Assembly (NCBI GenBank): GCA_018241225.1 | Contig: JAFEEG010000019.1 | Location: 124,001-188,000 of the forward strand | Direction of reading: 5' to 3' | Length of the DNA stretch: 64,000 nucleotides | DNA from: Pseudomonadota bacterium | GTDB taxonomy: Bacteria; Pseudomonadota; Gammaproteobacteria; Burkholderiales; Burkholderiaceae_C | Part shown: piece after piece, positions 45,627-54,447 of the stretch | How positions within the stretch are numbered: position 1 is the first letter of the stretch | Layout: the number at the start of each line of letters is the position of its first letter | Notes under the pieces: model-generated | What the model was told of the DNA's origin: nothing | Database searches by the model: none | What the model saw: the letters and a program-made list of their open reading frames with translations, nothing else | Program-made: the position numbers and the translations under genes

Positions 45627-46082
45627 ATGACGATGTCCATGCCCGAAGCCGTTCGCAGCGCAGTGCTGGCCATGCCAATGGCCAAGACGCTGCAGCTGGC
45701 ATTTCGCCGCATCGAGGCCGGCGCCACCGAAGTCGAGATGCCGGTGCTCGACGCCTTCTGCTTCCGTCCGGGCCAGCTGCAGGCCACCGCCGTGTTCGCG
45801 GTGGCGGATTTCGCCGCGGTGTCGGCGGCCGGCACGCTGCTGCCGTCCGGCTGGATCAACGCCACCATCGACGGCACCCTGAAGCTGCTGGCACCCGCTC
45901 GCGGCACGCACCTGCGTGCCAGGGGCCGCGTGGTGGACGCCAGCCGCCTGCTGACCATCTGCGCCGCCGAGGTGTATGCGGTGGGCGACGACGGGCAGGA
46001 GCAGCTGTGCGCAACGCTGCTGGGTACCGCGCGCAACATCGACGCGGCCGCGCCCGCAAGGACGCAGCCGCCCTTGTCTTGA
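45627..46082 (+). CDS. PaaI-like hot-dog thioesterase
   Basis: A 151-residue protein with a hot-dog fold pattern: FRPGQLQATAVFAVADFAAVSA (central helix), LLPSGWINATIDGTLKLLAPARG (beta strands). The catalytic region cannot be assigned confidently. A CAGGAG ribosome site precedes the ATG at 45627. It would hydrolyse acyl-CoA of unknown type, and is divergent from the GFA gene across 156 bases. Confidence 0.7.
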   Translation: MTMSMPEAVRSAVLAMPMAKTLQLAFRRIEAGATEVEMPVLDAFCFRPGQLQATAVFAVADFAAVSAAGTLLPSGWINATIDGTLKLLAPARGTHLRARGRVVDASRLLTICAAEVYAVGDDGQEQLCATLLGTARNIDAAAPARTQPPLS

Positions 46083-46097
46083 AGCGAGCGCCCCGGC

Positions 46098-46117
46098 GCG
46101 GGCCGCGCACGGCCCGC
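46098..46117. terminator. GC-rich hairpin between convergent thioesterase and aceE genes
   Basis: GCGGGCC (46098-46104) and GGCCCGC (46111-46117) form a 7-base stem with a 6-base loop between two converging stop codons (46082 and 46126). No T run follows, so it is a weak candidate. Confidence 0.35.
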
Positions 46118-46125
46118 CGCTGCGA

Positions 46126-48750
46126 TCAGCCGGCCAGGGCGCGGCGGGCCGCAGCCGCGATGCTGTGTGCATCCACGCCGAAGAAGCGGCGCAATGCCGC
46201 TCGCGTGTCGCTGCGCCCGAAGCCGTCCGTGCCCAGCGTGACGTAGCGCCGGCCTTCAGGCACGAAGGCACGGATGCTCTCCGGCACGGTCCGCACGTAG
46301 TCGGTGGCGGCGATCACCGGCACCTGCTTGGCGCCCCCAAGTTGCTGCGTGATGAAAGGCGTGCGCTCGCCCGACTCGCAGGCCTGGCCGTCGCGGGCCA
46401 GCTCGCTCCAGCTGGTCACGCTGAACACCTCGGCAGCGATGCCTTCGTCGGCCAGGACCTGCGCGGCCTTGATGGTCTCGGTAAGGATCGCGCCCGAGCC
46501 CATCAGCGTCACCTTCTTCTTGGCCTTGTCCGGGCCCCAGCTGCCGAATCGGTAGCAGCCGCGCAGCACATCGGCATGCGCTTGCGGCGGCAGGTCGGGC
46601 TGCGCGTAGTTCTCGTTCATCAGGGTGATGTAGTAGAAGCAATCTTGCTGCTCGACCAGCATCTCGCGCATGCCGGCGTCCACGATCACCGCCATCTCGC
46701 CTGCGAAGGCCGGGTCGTAGGCCTTGCAGTTGGGAATGGTGGCGGCCACCAGGTGGCTGCTGCCGTCCTGGTGCTGCAAGCCTTCGCCGCCCAGGGTGGT
46801 GCGACCCGATGTGGCGCCCAGCAGGAAGCCACGTGCGCGCTGGTCGGCGGCGGCCCAGATGGCATCGCCCACGCGCTGGAAGCCGAACATCGAGTAATAG
46901 ATGTAGAAGGGCAGCATCGCCAGGCCGTGCACGCTGTAGCTAGTGGCTGCGGCCGTCCAGCTGGCGATGGCGCCGGCCTCGCTGATGCCTTCTTCCAGTA
47001 TCTGCCCGTCGGTGGCCTCGCGGTAGCTCAGCACCGAGCCGATGTCCTCCGGCGCGTAGCGCTGTCCCACGCTCGAGTAGATGCCCACCTGCTTGAACAG
47101 GTTGGCCATGCCAAAGGTGCGCGCCTCGTCGGCCACGATGGGCACGATGCGCGGGCCCAGCTGCGCGTCCTTCATCAGGTTGCCCAGCATGCGCACGAAG
47201 GCCATGGTGGTGCTCATCTCCTTGCCCGCGGCCGCAACCGCGAACTGCGCGTAGTTGGCCAGTTCGGGCACCGGCACCGCGTCGCAGGTGGTTTCGCGGC
47301 GCGGCATCGAGCCGCCCAGGGCCGCACGGCGCTCCTTCAGGTAGCGCATCTCGGCGCTGTCCTCGGCCGGCTTGTAGAAGGAGAGCTGCGTGGCCTGCTC
47401 GTCCGACAGCGGCAGGTTGAAGCGGTTGCGAAAAGCCAGCAGGTCCGCCTCGTCCAGCTTTTTCTGCGAGTGCGTGGTCATCTTGCCCTGGCCGGCGCTG
47501 CCCATGCCGTAGCCCTTCTTGGTGTGGGCCAGGATGACGGTGGGCTGGCCGCGGTGCGCGGCAGCGGCTGCATACGCGGCGTGGATCTTCACGATGTCGT
47601 GGCCGCCGCGCTTGAGGCGGTCGATCTGCTCGTCGGTCATGCCCTGGGCCAGGCGCGCCAGCGAATCGTTCTGGCCGAAGAAATGCTCGCGGTTGAAGCG
47701 GCCGTCCTTGGCGGCAAAGGTCTGCATCTGGCCGTCCACCGTGTCGGCGAAGGCACGCGTCAGCGCACCGGTGAGGTCGCGCGCGAACAGGCCGTCCCAG
47801 TCGCTGCCCCACACCAGCTTGATGACGTTCCAGCCGGCGCCGGCAAAGAGCTTCTCCAGCTCGTCGATGATGCGGCCGTTGCCGCGCACCGGGCCATCGA
47901 GGCGCTGCAGGTTGCAGTTGACCACCCACACCAGGTTGTCGAGCTTCTCGCGCGCGGCCAGCGTCAGGGCGCTCATCGACTCGGGCTCGTCCATCTCTCC
48001 GTCGCCGAACACGCCCCACACCTTGCGGCCTTCGCAGTTGAGCAGGTTGCGGTGCGAGAGGTAGCGCATGAAGCGCGCGTGGTAGATCGAGCTGATGGGC
48101 CCGATGCCCATGGAGCCGGTCGGGAACTGCCAGAAGTCCGGCATCAGCCAGGGGTGCGGATAGCTGCACAGGCCGCGTGCGCCGTCGGTCACCTCGATTT
48201 CCTGGCGATAGTGCTGCAGGTCCTGCTCGCTCAAGCGGCCTTCGAGGTAGGCCCGCGCATAGACGCCCGGCGCACTGTGCGGCTGGAAGAACACCAGGTC
48301 GCCCTTGCTGCTGTTGTCCCGCGCATGGAAGAAATGATTGAAGCCCACCTCGAACAGGTCGGCCGCGCTTGCATAGCTGGCAATGTGCCCGCCCAGTTCG
48401 CCGTACGCCTGGTTGGCTCGCACCACCATGGCCAGCGCGTTCCAGCGCATGAGCGAGCCCAGGCGCTCCTCGATGGCGAGGTCGCCCGGGAAGGCCGGCT
48501 GCGCCTCGACCGGAATAGTGTTGACGTACGGCGTGTTGAGGTCGGGCTGCCAGCCGATCTGCTGGCGGCGCGCCAGGCGCGCCAGCTCGTCCAGCATGAA
48601 GCGCGCACGCTCGGGGCCCTGCGACTGCACCAGCGACAGGAAGGCCTCGCGCCATTCGGCGCTTTCGGCGGGATCGGCGTCATGGTCTGGAGACGGAGCG
48701 GTCATGGCCAGCAGGGCACGCAGGTGCTCAGGATGCAGAGGGGCGTTCAT
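46126..48750 (-). CDS. Homodimeric pyruvate dehydrogenase E1-like enzyme (AceE/MdeB type)
   Basis: An 874-residue thiamine-diphosphate-dependent E1. The thiamine motif is GDGEMDEPESMSALTLA to NCNLQRLDGP; GHIASYASAADLFEVGFNHFF is the start of the E1 fold. E1 normally works with lipoyl acetyltransferase and lipoamide dehydrogenase, but neither is encoded nearby. The gene is divergent from an Lrp-type regulator. In Pseudomonas, a paralogue, MdeB, sits with methionine gamma-lyase and an Lrp-type regulator and acts on 2-oxobutyrate. The arrangement here suggests a similar role, though the lyase is absent. Confidence 0.88.
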   Translation of the reverse strand: MNAPLHPEHLRALLAMTAPSPDHDADPAESAEWREAFLSLVQSQGPERARFMLDELARLARRQQIGWQPDLNTPYVNTIPVEAQPAFPGDLAIEERLGSLMRWNALAMVVRANQAYGELGGHIASYASAADLFEVGFNHFFHARDNSSKGDLVFFQPHSAPGVYARAYLEGRLSEQDLQHYRQEIEVTDGARGLCSYPHPWLMPDFWQFPTGSMGIGPISSIYHARFMRYLSHRNLLNCEGRKVWGVFGDGEMDEPESMSALTLAAREKLDNLVWVVNCNLQRLDGPVRGNGRIIDELEKLFAGAGWNVIKLVWGSDWDGLFARDLTGALTRAFADTVDGQMQTFAAKDGRFNREHFFGQNDSLARLAQGMTDEQIDRLKRGGHDIVKIHAAYAAAAAHRGQPTVILAHTKKGYGMGSAGQGKMTTHSQKKLDEADLLAFRNRFNLPLSDEQATQLSFYKPAEDSAEMRYLKERRAALGGSMPRRETTCDAVPVPELANYAQFAVAAAGKEMSTTMAFVRMLGNLMKDAQLGPRIVPIVADEARTFGMANLFKQVGIYSSVGQRYAPEDIGSVLSYREATDGQILEEGISEAGAIASWTAAATSYSVHGLAMLPFYIYYSMFGFQRVGDAIWAAADQRARGFLLGATSGRTTLGGEGLQHQDGSSHLVAATIPNCKAYDPAFAGEMAVIVDAGMREMLVEQQDCFYYITLMNENYAQPDLPPQAHADVLRGCYRFGSWGPDKAKKKVTLMGSGAILTETIKAAQVLADEGIAAEVFSVTSWSELARDGQACESGERTPFITQQLGGAKQVPVIAATDYVRTVPESIRAFVPEGRRYVTLGTDGFGRSDTRAALRRFFGVDAHSIAAAARRALAG

Positions 48751-48836
48751 GTTGCCGCACTTTAGGCGGCAAGGTCCAGAATAGGCTGCCGATTGAGCGA
48801 AGGTTTGGCGCCATCCTCGGCATAAACTGCCGCCAT

Positions 48837-48853
48837 TTCAAGAATTTCTGGAA
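48837..48853. promoter_or_regulatory. 17-base dyad next to the Lrp gene, candidate Lrp operator
   Basis: TTC-A-AGAA-T-TTCT-G-GAA is a dyad with perfect outer and inner half-sites (TTC/GAA and AGAA/TTCT). It ends 13 bases before the ATG at 48867, in the divergent aceE-like/Lrp control region. Confidence 0.5.
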
Positions 48854-48866
48854 CTATTTCTTCCCC

Positions 48867-49331
48867 ATGAAACTCGACGCGATAGACCTGCGCATCCTGG
48901 ACGAACTGCAGCGCGACGGCGCGCTGTCCAACGTGGAGCTCGCGCGCCGGGTGCAGCTGTCGCCCTCGCCCTGCCTGGCGCGCGTGAAGGCGCTGGAAGC
49001 GGCCGGCGTCATCGACCGCTACGTGGCCATTGCCAGCGCGCAGGCCCTGGGCCTGGGGCTGAACGTGTTCATCTCCATCAGCCTGACCTCGCAGAACAAG
49101 GCGAGCCTGGCCGCCTTCGAGCAGCGCATTGCCGAACATGAGGAAGTGATGGAGTGCTACCTGATGACCGGTGACAGCGACTACCTGATTCGCGTCGCAG
49201 TGGCCGACATCGCGGCGCTGGAGAAGTTCATCCTGGAGCAGCTCACGCCCATTGCGGGCATCGAGAAGATCAGGTCGAGCTTTGCGCTCAAGCAGGTGCG
49301 CTACAAGACGGCGCTGCCGCTGCCGCGCTGA
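48867..49331 (+). CDS. Lrp/AsnC-family transcriptional regulator
   Basis: A 154-residue regulator. The helix-turn-helix is at about residues 5-55 (AIDLRILDELQRDGALSNVELA, then LSPSPCLARVKALEAAGVI), the ligand domain at about 65-145 (EVMECYLMTGDSDYLIRVAV). It is divergent from the E1 gene and is the likely regulator of it, much as MdeR accompanies mdeAB. It differs from the first Lrp protein of this window in the ligand domain. Confidence 0.93.
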   Translation: MKLDAIDLRILDELQRDGALSNVELARRVQLSPSPCLARVKALEAAGVIDRYVAIASAQALGLGLNVFISISLTSQNKASLAAFEQRIAEHEEVMECYLMTGDSDYLIRVAVADIAALEKFILEQLTPIAGIEKIRSSFALKQVRYKTALPLPR

Positions 49332-49465
49332 AGGGCGACCAGGTCACCAACTATCAGGCCGCTGAACGACCTTCCGGCAGGGCCACCGTTGCGCTCGCCT
49401 ACTGCTTACGCAATATAGGCTGTATATCGCGTTTACAAACTATCGACTGTGGAAGCGCCTTGGTC

Positions 49466-49499
49466 ACAAGCCCGCGGATGCATGCAACCGCGGGCTTGT
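49466..49499. terminator. Perfect 12-base hairpin in a convergent gap
   Basis: ACAAGCCCGCGG (49466-49477), loop ATGCATGCAA, and CCGCGGGCTTGT (49488-49499) form a perfect stem 20 bases past the DUF839 gene stop, in an otherwise gene-free 187-base gap that includes AT-rich sequence (about 49410-49440). It lacks a T run on either strand, so termination strength is uncertain. Confidence 0.55.
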
Positions 49500-49518
49500 A
49501 ACCATCGGGACGCCTGGC

Positions 49519-51540
49519 TTACTTCGCCAGCTTCGGCTGCACCGGATCGGCCGTGAGGTAGCCCACCGCGGCCGCGTAGCGGTCCTTGTAGTTGGCGCGC
49601 ACCAGCGGGTCGAGCGTGGCCTGCACCTTCGAGTGGATGCTGCCCCAGTCACCGGCGTGCTGGAAGTTGCTCATGATGTAGGTCCAGCCATTGATCTCGT
49701 CCACGGCATGCAGGCCGGTGGATTCGCCGCCGGCGGGGATCGACATCAGGCGCGACAGCTTCTTGGTGTCCACGTTGTAGGCCCACAGGAAGTTGTTGAC
49801 GTGGCTGCTGCTGTCCTCGCCGATGAAAAGCGTGCGCATCTTTTCCGAGAACTTCAGGTTGTCGGGGTTGCCGACCTTCTCGGGGTTGGAGGTGTTGCCC
49901 AGCGCGTCGGCGGTGATGTCCTCGCCCACCAGCAGCGCCTTGGTCTGCATGGGCACCCATTCGCTGTTGATGGCGTTGCCGCCGGTGTCCTTCTGGCTGC
50001 CGCCCAGGTTGTGGGCCATCACGCCGCCAGCGCTGAGCTTCTTGGCCAGGGCGACATTGGTGCTGGCCGTCCAGCCCTTGCCACCGTTGACCATCGAGTC
50101 CTGGATGTTCTGCAGGGCCGAGTAGGCGACCTTGTCCTTGATGTTGACCGTGGTGCCTTCCATCTTGGTGAAGGCCATGCTGGCGCCCTTGAGGTTGGCG
50201 TAGCGGTGGGTCTCCAGGAAGGCGGCGGCCTTCTCCTTGCCTGCCTTCAGGCGCACCCAGTTGGCCTTGCCGTCGCAGTACATCAGCGTGTAGCTGCTGT
50301 CGACCGCCGTCACGGGGGTCAGCGGGGTGGCGTCGTTGGTGCCGTTCTGCACGGCATACACCACATCGACGATGTCCGCGGCCGTGTTGCTGTTGGCCAG
50401 GGCCTCGATCTCGGCGCTGGTGGCGTGGCCCAGGTTGATCCAGCTCATCTTGGTGGCGGCACCGGCCGGGTCGATGTTGTAGCCCGCGTCGTACTTGGCC
50501 ACGTACAGCGTGCCGGCCGACAGGTCCTTTTCCTTGTCGGCGACGAACATGAAGAAGCCGCCGTTGGTGTAGTCGTCACCCATGATGACGGTGCGCATGT
50601 CGGGCATGACCTGGATCAGCTCGTGCGAGATGCGGCCCAGGCAGTAGTGCTTCTTCACGCTGCCGGTGCCGTCGGCGTTGACGGTGATCTCGGGCAGGTG
50701 GCCGTAGTGGTAGGGGTTGGCCGTCGTGGTGTTGCCGAACACGTTCTTGCTGTAGGCCTGGAACATGGTGTTGGTGGCAATGGAGGCCGCGTCGGGTTCG
50801 TACTCCTCGCTCGACAGGTGGGTGCCCCAGGGCGACAGGCTCGCGCCGCAGGTGATCCACAGGCCGTGCGCGCTCGACATGTCGACGTTGTGGTACTTCA
50901 CCAGGCTGAGCTTGCCGGTGGTCTGGTCCTGGTCCAGCGTGAGCACGGCGATGGGCGAAGGCAGCGTGCCGTAGGCGTTGGCGCCGGCCAGGTCGCGGGT
51001 GGTGTATTCGAACTGCACCACGGCGAAAACGGGCTTTCCCTTGACGCCGGCCACTTGTGCATTGGCCACGGTCAGCAGCGAGGTGCCGTCCGGGCTGTCA
51101 GAGAAGAACTGGCGTTCCTTGCCGGCCACCGACGCGTCGATGATGGACTTGTTGTTGATGTCGTAGTAGCCGCCGGCCAGGATCGTGCCGCCCTTGCCGT
51201 CCGGCACCATGTCGCCGGTGGTGAAGAAGGGCTGGTAGGCCAGCTTGTATTCGGTGGAGGTGCCGTTGTCGAAGCTCACCTTCATCGTCGAGCCGACGCT
51301 GGTGGTGGCCATGGCGGCGGCGTTGGCCAGCGTGGGCGCGGCCATGCCGGTGAACTCGGTCGATACGTAATTGGCCGCGGGTGCCGGGGCAGGCGCTGCC
51401 GCAGCGGGGCTGTCGCTGCCGCCGCCGCAGGCGGTGAGGAAGGCCACGCCGCCCAGGGGCAGCATGGGCGCGGCGCTCAGCAGGCGCAGGGCGTGGCGGC
51501 GGGAGGCGTCGGTCGGCGCCTTGTTCTTGTCGGTACTCAT
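49519..51540 (-). CDS. PhoX/DUF839-like exported phosphatase-type protein
   Basis: A 673-residue beta-propeller protein of the PhoX/DUF839 family, whose characterised members are Ca/Fe-dependent alkaline phosphatases. The N-terminus has twin-arginine-like SRRHALRLLSA followed by a lipobox-like FLTACGGG, so it may be a Tat-exported lipoprotein; then an Ala/Pro-rich linker. Family marks include AHGLWITCGASLSPWGTHLSSEEY and GRISHELIQV. The start at 51540 with a GAGGGGAT ribosome site gives this leader; longer reading has none. Whether it is a phosphatase is not shown. Confidence 0.85.
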   Translation of the reverse strand: MSTDKNKAPTDASRRHALRLLSAAPMLPLGGVAFLTACGGGSDSPAAAAPAPAPAANYVSTEFTGMAAPTLANAAAMATTSVGSTMKVSFDNGTSTEYKLAYQPFFTTGDMVPDGKGGTILAGGYYDINNKSIIDASVAGKERQFFSDSPDGTSLLTVANAQVAGVKGKPVFAVVQFEYTTRDLAGANAYGTLPSPIAVLTLDQDQTTGKLSLVKYHNVDMSSAHGLWITCGASLSPWGTHLSSEEYEPDAASIATNTMFQAYSKNVFGNTTTANPYHYGHLPEITVNADGTGSVKKHYCLGRISHELIQVMPDMRTVIMGDDYTNGGFFMFVADKEKDLSAGTLYVAKYDAGYNIDPAGAATKMSWINLGHATSAEIEALANSNTAADIVDVVYAVQNGTNDATPLTPVTAVDSSYTLMYCDGKANWVRLKAGKEKAAAFLETHRYANLKGASMAFTKMEGTTVNIKDKVAYSALQNIQDSMVNGGKGWTASTNVALAKKLSAGGVMAHNLGGSQKDTGGNAINSEWVPMQTKALLVGEDITADALGNTSNPEKVGNPDNLKFSEKMRTLFIGEDSSSHVNNFLWAYNVDTKKLSRLMSIPAGGESTGLHAVDEINGWTYIMSNFQHAGDWGSIHSKVQATLDPLVRANYKDRYAAAVGYLTADPVQPKLAK

Positions 51541-51679
51541 GGGGATCCCCTCGGAGATGTCGTTGGTTGGAGCGCACGAAACCTGAGACCGGTTTCGCAT
51601 CAGGTGCGAGACCATAGGGGCGCCCCATGACAGCACCATGCATCGCCCATGACAGAGCGATGACATGGGCGCCCGTGCA

Positions 51680-52837
51680 TCAGGGCTGCGCGAGCTGGCG
51701 CGGCCACAGCGCCCACAGGCGCAGCGGCTGGTCCATGCGCGCGGCAAAGCGCCCGGCGTCGGGGCCGGTTCCCGCGAAGTAGTCGGCCCGCACCGCCCCC
51801 ACGATCGCGCTGCCCGTGTCCTGCGCCACTACCAGCTTCTGCAGCTGCGCGACGGGGCCGGTGGAAGCCAGCCACACCGGCGTGCCGTAGGGAATGCTAT
51901 CGCGGTCCACGGCAATCGATCGGCCGGCCGTGAGCGGCACGCCCTGCGCGCCGCGCGGGCCGAAGGCGGCGTCGACCTCGGTCATGGTCTCTTCGCGGAA
52001 GAACACATAGCGCGGGTTGCTCCACAGCAGTTGCGGCAAGCGTTGCGGGTTGGCCGCCACCCAGGCCTTGGTGGCGTCGGGCCAGGGGTTGATGCGCGTG
52101 ACGCCCTGGCTGAGCAGCCACTGGTTGACGCTGCGGTAGGGCTGCTCGTTGGAGCCCGCGAAGGCCAGGCGCACCATGCGCTGGCTGCCATCGGGCTCGG
52201 TGATGCGCAGCCGCCCCGAGCCCTGGATCTGCAGCATGAGCGCATCGATGGGGTCGCTCATCCACGCGATCTCGCGACCGCGCAGCTGGGCCTGCACTTC
52301 GGGCAGGGTGTCGATTTCCTGGCGCGTGTACCAGGGCCGGCGCGCAACCAGGCCGGCCGGCGGCGAGTACAGCGCGATGGTGTTGGTGGCCGTGGGGCGG
52401 CGCGTGGCCTCGTAGACGGGCTCGAAGTAACTGGTGAGCTTGCCCTCGCTCTGCCCCGCCAGCGACTCCACGCGATAGGGCTGCAGGCGCTGCATCATCC
52501 AACTGCGCTGGCCGGCCGCGTCGGACAGCGCCATCTGCCGCACTTCGGCGCACAGCGGCGCGAATGCGGCGTTGGGCCTTGCGCAGTTGGCCACCAGCGC
52601 AATCCACGCCTCATGCAGGGCGTCGTCGCCGAAGCCGGGCAACTCGCTCCAGTTGGCGGCCACCCAGCGGCTCTTGGGATGGGCGAGCGATCCGGTCAGC
52701 GGGGGCAGCATGTCGGGGCGTGCCTGCGGGGTGGGTGTGGGCGGCACCGCATCGGGCGGTGGCAGCGAGCGGCTGGCACAGCCGGCCAGCGTTGCTACGA
52801 TCACGGCTGCACACAGCGCAAGGAATCCACTTTTCAT
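51680..52837 (-). CDS. mltA: Membrane-bound lytic murein transglycosylase A
   Basis: A 385-residue outer-membrane lipoprotein that cleaves peptidoglycan. The signal peptide ends in a lipobox LAGC (about residues 17-20). The MltA barrel contains KLTSYFEPVYEATRR and the 3D-type region VAQDTGSAIVGAVRADYFAGTG, with catalytic Asp in that stretch. The start ATG at 52837 abuts the start of a plus-strand small gene at 52838. Confidence 0.93.
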   Translation of the reverse strand: MKSGFLALCAAVIVATLAGCASRSLPPPDAVPPTPTPQARPDMLPPLTGSLAHPKSRWVAANWSELPGFGDDALHEAWIALVANCARPNAAFAPLCAEVRQMALSDAAGQRSWMMQRLQPYRVESLAGQSEGKLTSYFEPVYEATRRPTATNTIALYSPPAGLVARRPWYTRQEIDTLPEVQAQLRGREIAWMSDPIDALMLQIQGSGRLRITEPDGSQRMVRLAFAGSNEQPYRSVNQWLLSQGVTRINPWPDATKAWVAANPQRLPQLLWSNPRYVFFREETMTEVDAAFGPRGAQGVPLTAGRSIAVDRDSIPYGTPVWLASTGPVAQLQKLVVAQDTGSAIVGAVRADYFAGTGPDAGRFAARMDQPLRLWALWPRQLAQP

Positions 52838-52993
52838 ATGGGCCTGATTTTCCTCGAAGCACTCGCAGCCCTGGTGGTGCTGCTGCTGATCGTCTGGTGG
52901 ACCATGTTCTCGGGTCGCAAAGGTGGCGAACTCGACGCTGATGTGAAGGGCAAGTCCGATACCGAGTCGGATGAAACGAAGAGAAACACCTGA
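52838..52993 (+). CDS. Small single-pass membrane protein
   Basis: A 51-residue protein beginning MGLIFLEALAALVVLLLIVWW, a single membrane helix at about residues 2-23, followed by a charged tail of Lys, Asp, Glu and Ser residues. Its start codon directly abuts the mltA start on the other strand, so regulatory and ribosome-binding sequences must lie inside mltA; AGGA at about 52820-52823 is far from ideal spacing. The helix plus polar tail suggests a real protein; no family is recognised. Confidence 0.55.
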   Translation: MGLIFLEALAALVVLLLIVWWTMFSGRKGGELDADVKGKSDTESDETKRNT

Positions 52994-53068
52994 GCCAGCC
53001 GACAAGACCATGAAATTCCGATCCCCATAATCGGCGGCTTACAAGCTTTCTGTCACATGAGGATCAAC

Positions 53069-53725
53069 ATGAAGAAGTTCGCACTGTCCATCGTCGCTGC
53101 CGGCATCTTGCTTACCGGCTGCGCCGACATGTCGCAAACCCAGAAGAGCACCGGCATCGGCGCGGGCGCAGGTGCGCTGGCCGGAGCGGCCATCGGCTCG
53201 CTCACCGGCGGTGACCGCGGCGCCATTGCAGCGGGCGCGGCCATTGGCGCAGCCGTTGGCGCGGGCGGCGGCTACCTGTGGTCGCAGCGCATGGAAAACC
53301 AGAAGAAGCAGATGGAGCAGGCCACCCAGGGCACGGGCGTGGCGGTCACGCAAACGCCCAACAACGAGCTGAAGCTGCAGATCCCCAGCGACGTCTCCTT
53401 CGACACGGGCCGGGCCGACATCAAGTCCAACTTCGCCCCGATCCTCGACCAGTTCGCCACGGGCCTGCGCAACAACCCGAATGCCGAGGTGCGCATCATC
53501 GGCCACACCGACAACACCGGCACCGACGCCATCAACAACCCGCTGTCGATCCAGCGCGCTGCCGCCACGCGCGACTACCTGATCGCCCGTGGCGTGCGCT
53601 CCAACGCCTTCAACATCGACGGCATGGGCTCGCGCCAGCCAGTGGCCGACAACAATTCGGCATCGGGCCGCGCGCAGAACCGCCGCGTCGAGATCTACGT
53701 GGGCGAGCGCCAGCCGCAAGGCTGA
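53069..53725 (+). CDS. OmpA-family lipoprotein with glycine zipper
   Basis: A 218-residue outer-membrane lipoprotein. The lipobox LTGC is at residues 15-18. A glycine-zipper segment (about 28-70, GIGAGAGALAGAAIGSLTGG) follows, then an OmpA peptidoglycan-binding domain with SFDTGRADIKSNF, HTDNTGTDAINNPLS and GRAQNRRVEI. It anchors the envelope to murein. The ATG at 53069 is preferred over 53057 since GAGGA (53059-53063) precedes it. A strong terminator follows. Confidence 0.93.
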   Translation: MKKFALSIVAAGILLTGCADMSQTQKSTGIGAGAGALAGAAIGSLTGGDRGAIAAGAAIGAAVGAGGGYLWSQRMENQKKQMEQATQGTGVAVTQTPNNELKLQIPSDVSFDTGRADIKSNFAPILDQFATGLRNNPNAEVRIIGHTDNTGTDAINNPLSIQRAAATRDYLIARGVRSNAFNIDGMGSRQPVADNNSASGRAQNRRVEIYVGERQPQG

Positions 53726-53746
53726 GCCCGGCTGCGCCAACCCTGC

Positions 53747-53780
53747 ACGGCCGCCTGGCGTTTCAGGCGGCCGTTTTTTC
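53747..53780 (+). terminator. Rho-independent terminator of the OmpA-family gene
   Basis: ACGGCCGCCTG (53747-53757), loop GCGTTT, and CAGGCGGCCGT (53764-53774) form a perfect 11-base stem followed by a T-rich run. It also lies between this gene and the converging response regulator gene. Confidence 0.9.
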
Positions 53781-53787
53781 TTGCGGC

Positions 53788-54432
53788 CTAGGCAGACCAG
53801 TTGCCACGCAGGAGATTGGCCAGCTCGACCGCGGACTTCACGTCCATCTTCTCGAACACGCGGGCGCGGTGCACTTCCACCGTGCGCACGCTGATCGAGA
53901 GCTGGTCGGCAATGAGCTTGTTGGGCAGGCCCTCGACGATGCGCTGCATCACCAGGCGCTCGCGATCGGTGAGCTCCGCCACGCGCGCGGCAATGCCGGC
54001 ACGTTCGCGCTGGGCCTCGATGGCGCGCACCGACGCGCCCAGGGCATGCTCGATGCGGTCGACCAGTGCGTTGTCGGAAAAGGGCTTCTCGCAGAAGTCG
54101 AAGGCGCCGCGCTTGACCAGATCCACCGCCGTGGGCACGTCTGCGTGGCCGGTCAGAAAGATCACCGGCATAGCTGCCAGCCATCCGCGCTCGGCCAGGC
54201 GCTCGTACAGCACCAGGCCGCTGGTGCCGGGCATGCGCACGTCCAGCAGCAGGCAGCGCGGCTGGGTGGGCGCGGCGGGGTCGACTTCGCTGCCCAGGCG
54301 CGCCTCGAAGTCTTCGGCGCTGGCAAAGTTCTCGCTCTGCAGCCGACGCGAGCGCAGCAGCCAAGCCAGGGCCTCGCGCACGCTGGCGTCGTCGTCCACG
54401 ATGAAGATCAGGCCATCGATCAAGGGTTGCAT
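53788..54432 (-). CDS. FixJ/NarL-type response regulator
   Basis: A 214-residue two-component regulator. The receiver domain has acidic residues DDD near 13-15, phospho-acceptor Asp64 in LLLDVRMPG, Thr94 and Lys116 (CEKPFS); a LuxR-type helix-turn-helix at the C-terminus reads ERLVMQRIVEGLPNKLIADQL. The ATG at 54432 is chosen; an in-frame TTG at 54447 follows directly after the kinase stop. It is the partner of the upstream sensor kinase. Confidence 0.93.
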   Translation of the reverse strand: MQPLIDGLIFIVDDDASVREALAWLLRSRRLQSENFASAEDFEARLGSEVDPAAPTQPRCLLLDVRMPGTSGLVLYERLAERGWLAAMPVIFLTGHADVPTAVDLVKRGAFDFCEKPFSDNALVDRIEHALGASVRAIEAQRERAGIAARVAELTDRERLVMQRIVEGLPNKLIADQLSISVRTVEVHRARVFEKMDVKSAVELANLLRGNWSA

Positions 54433-54447
54433 GGTGGCAGTGTTCAA

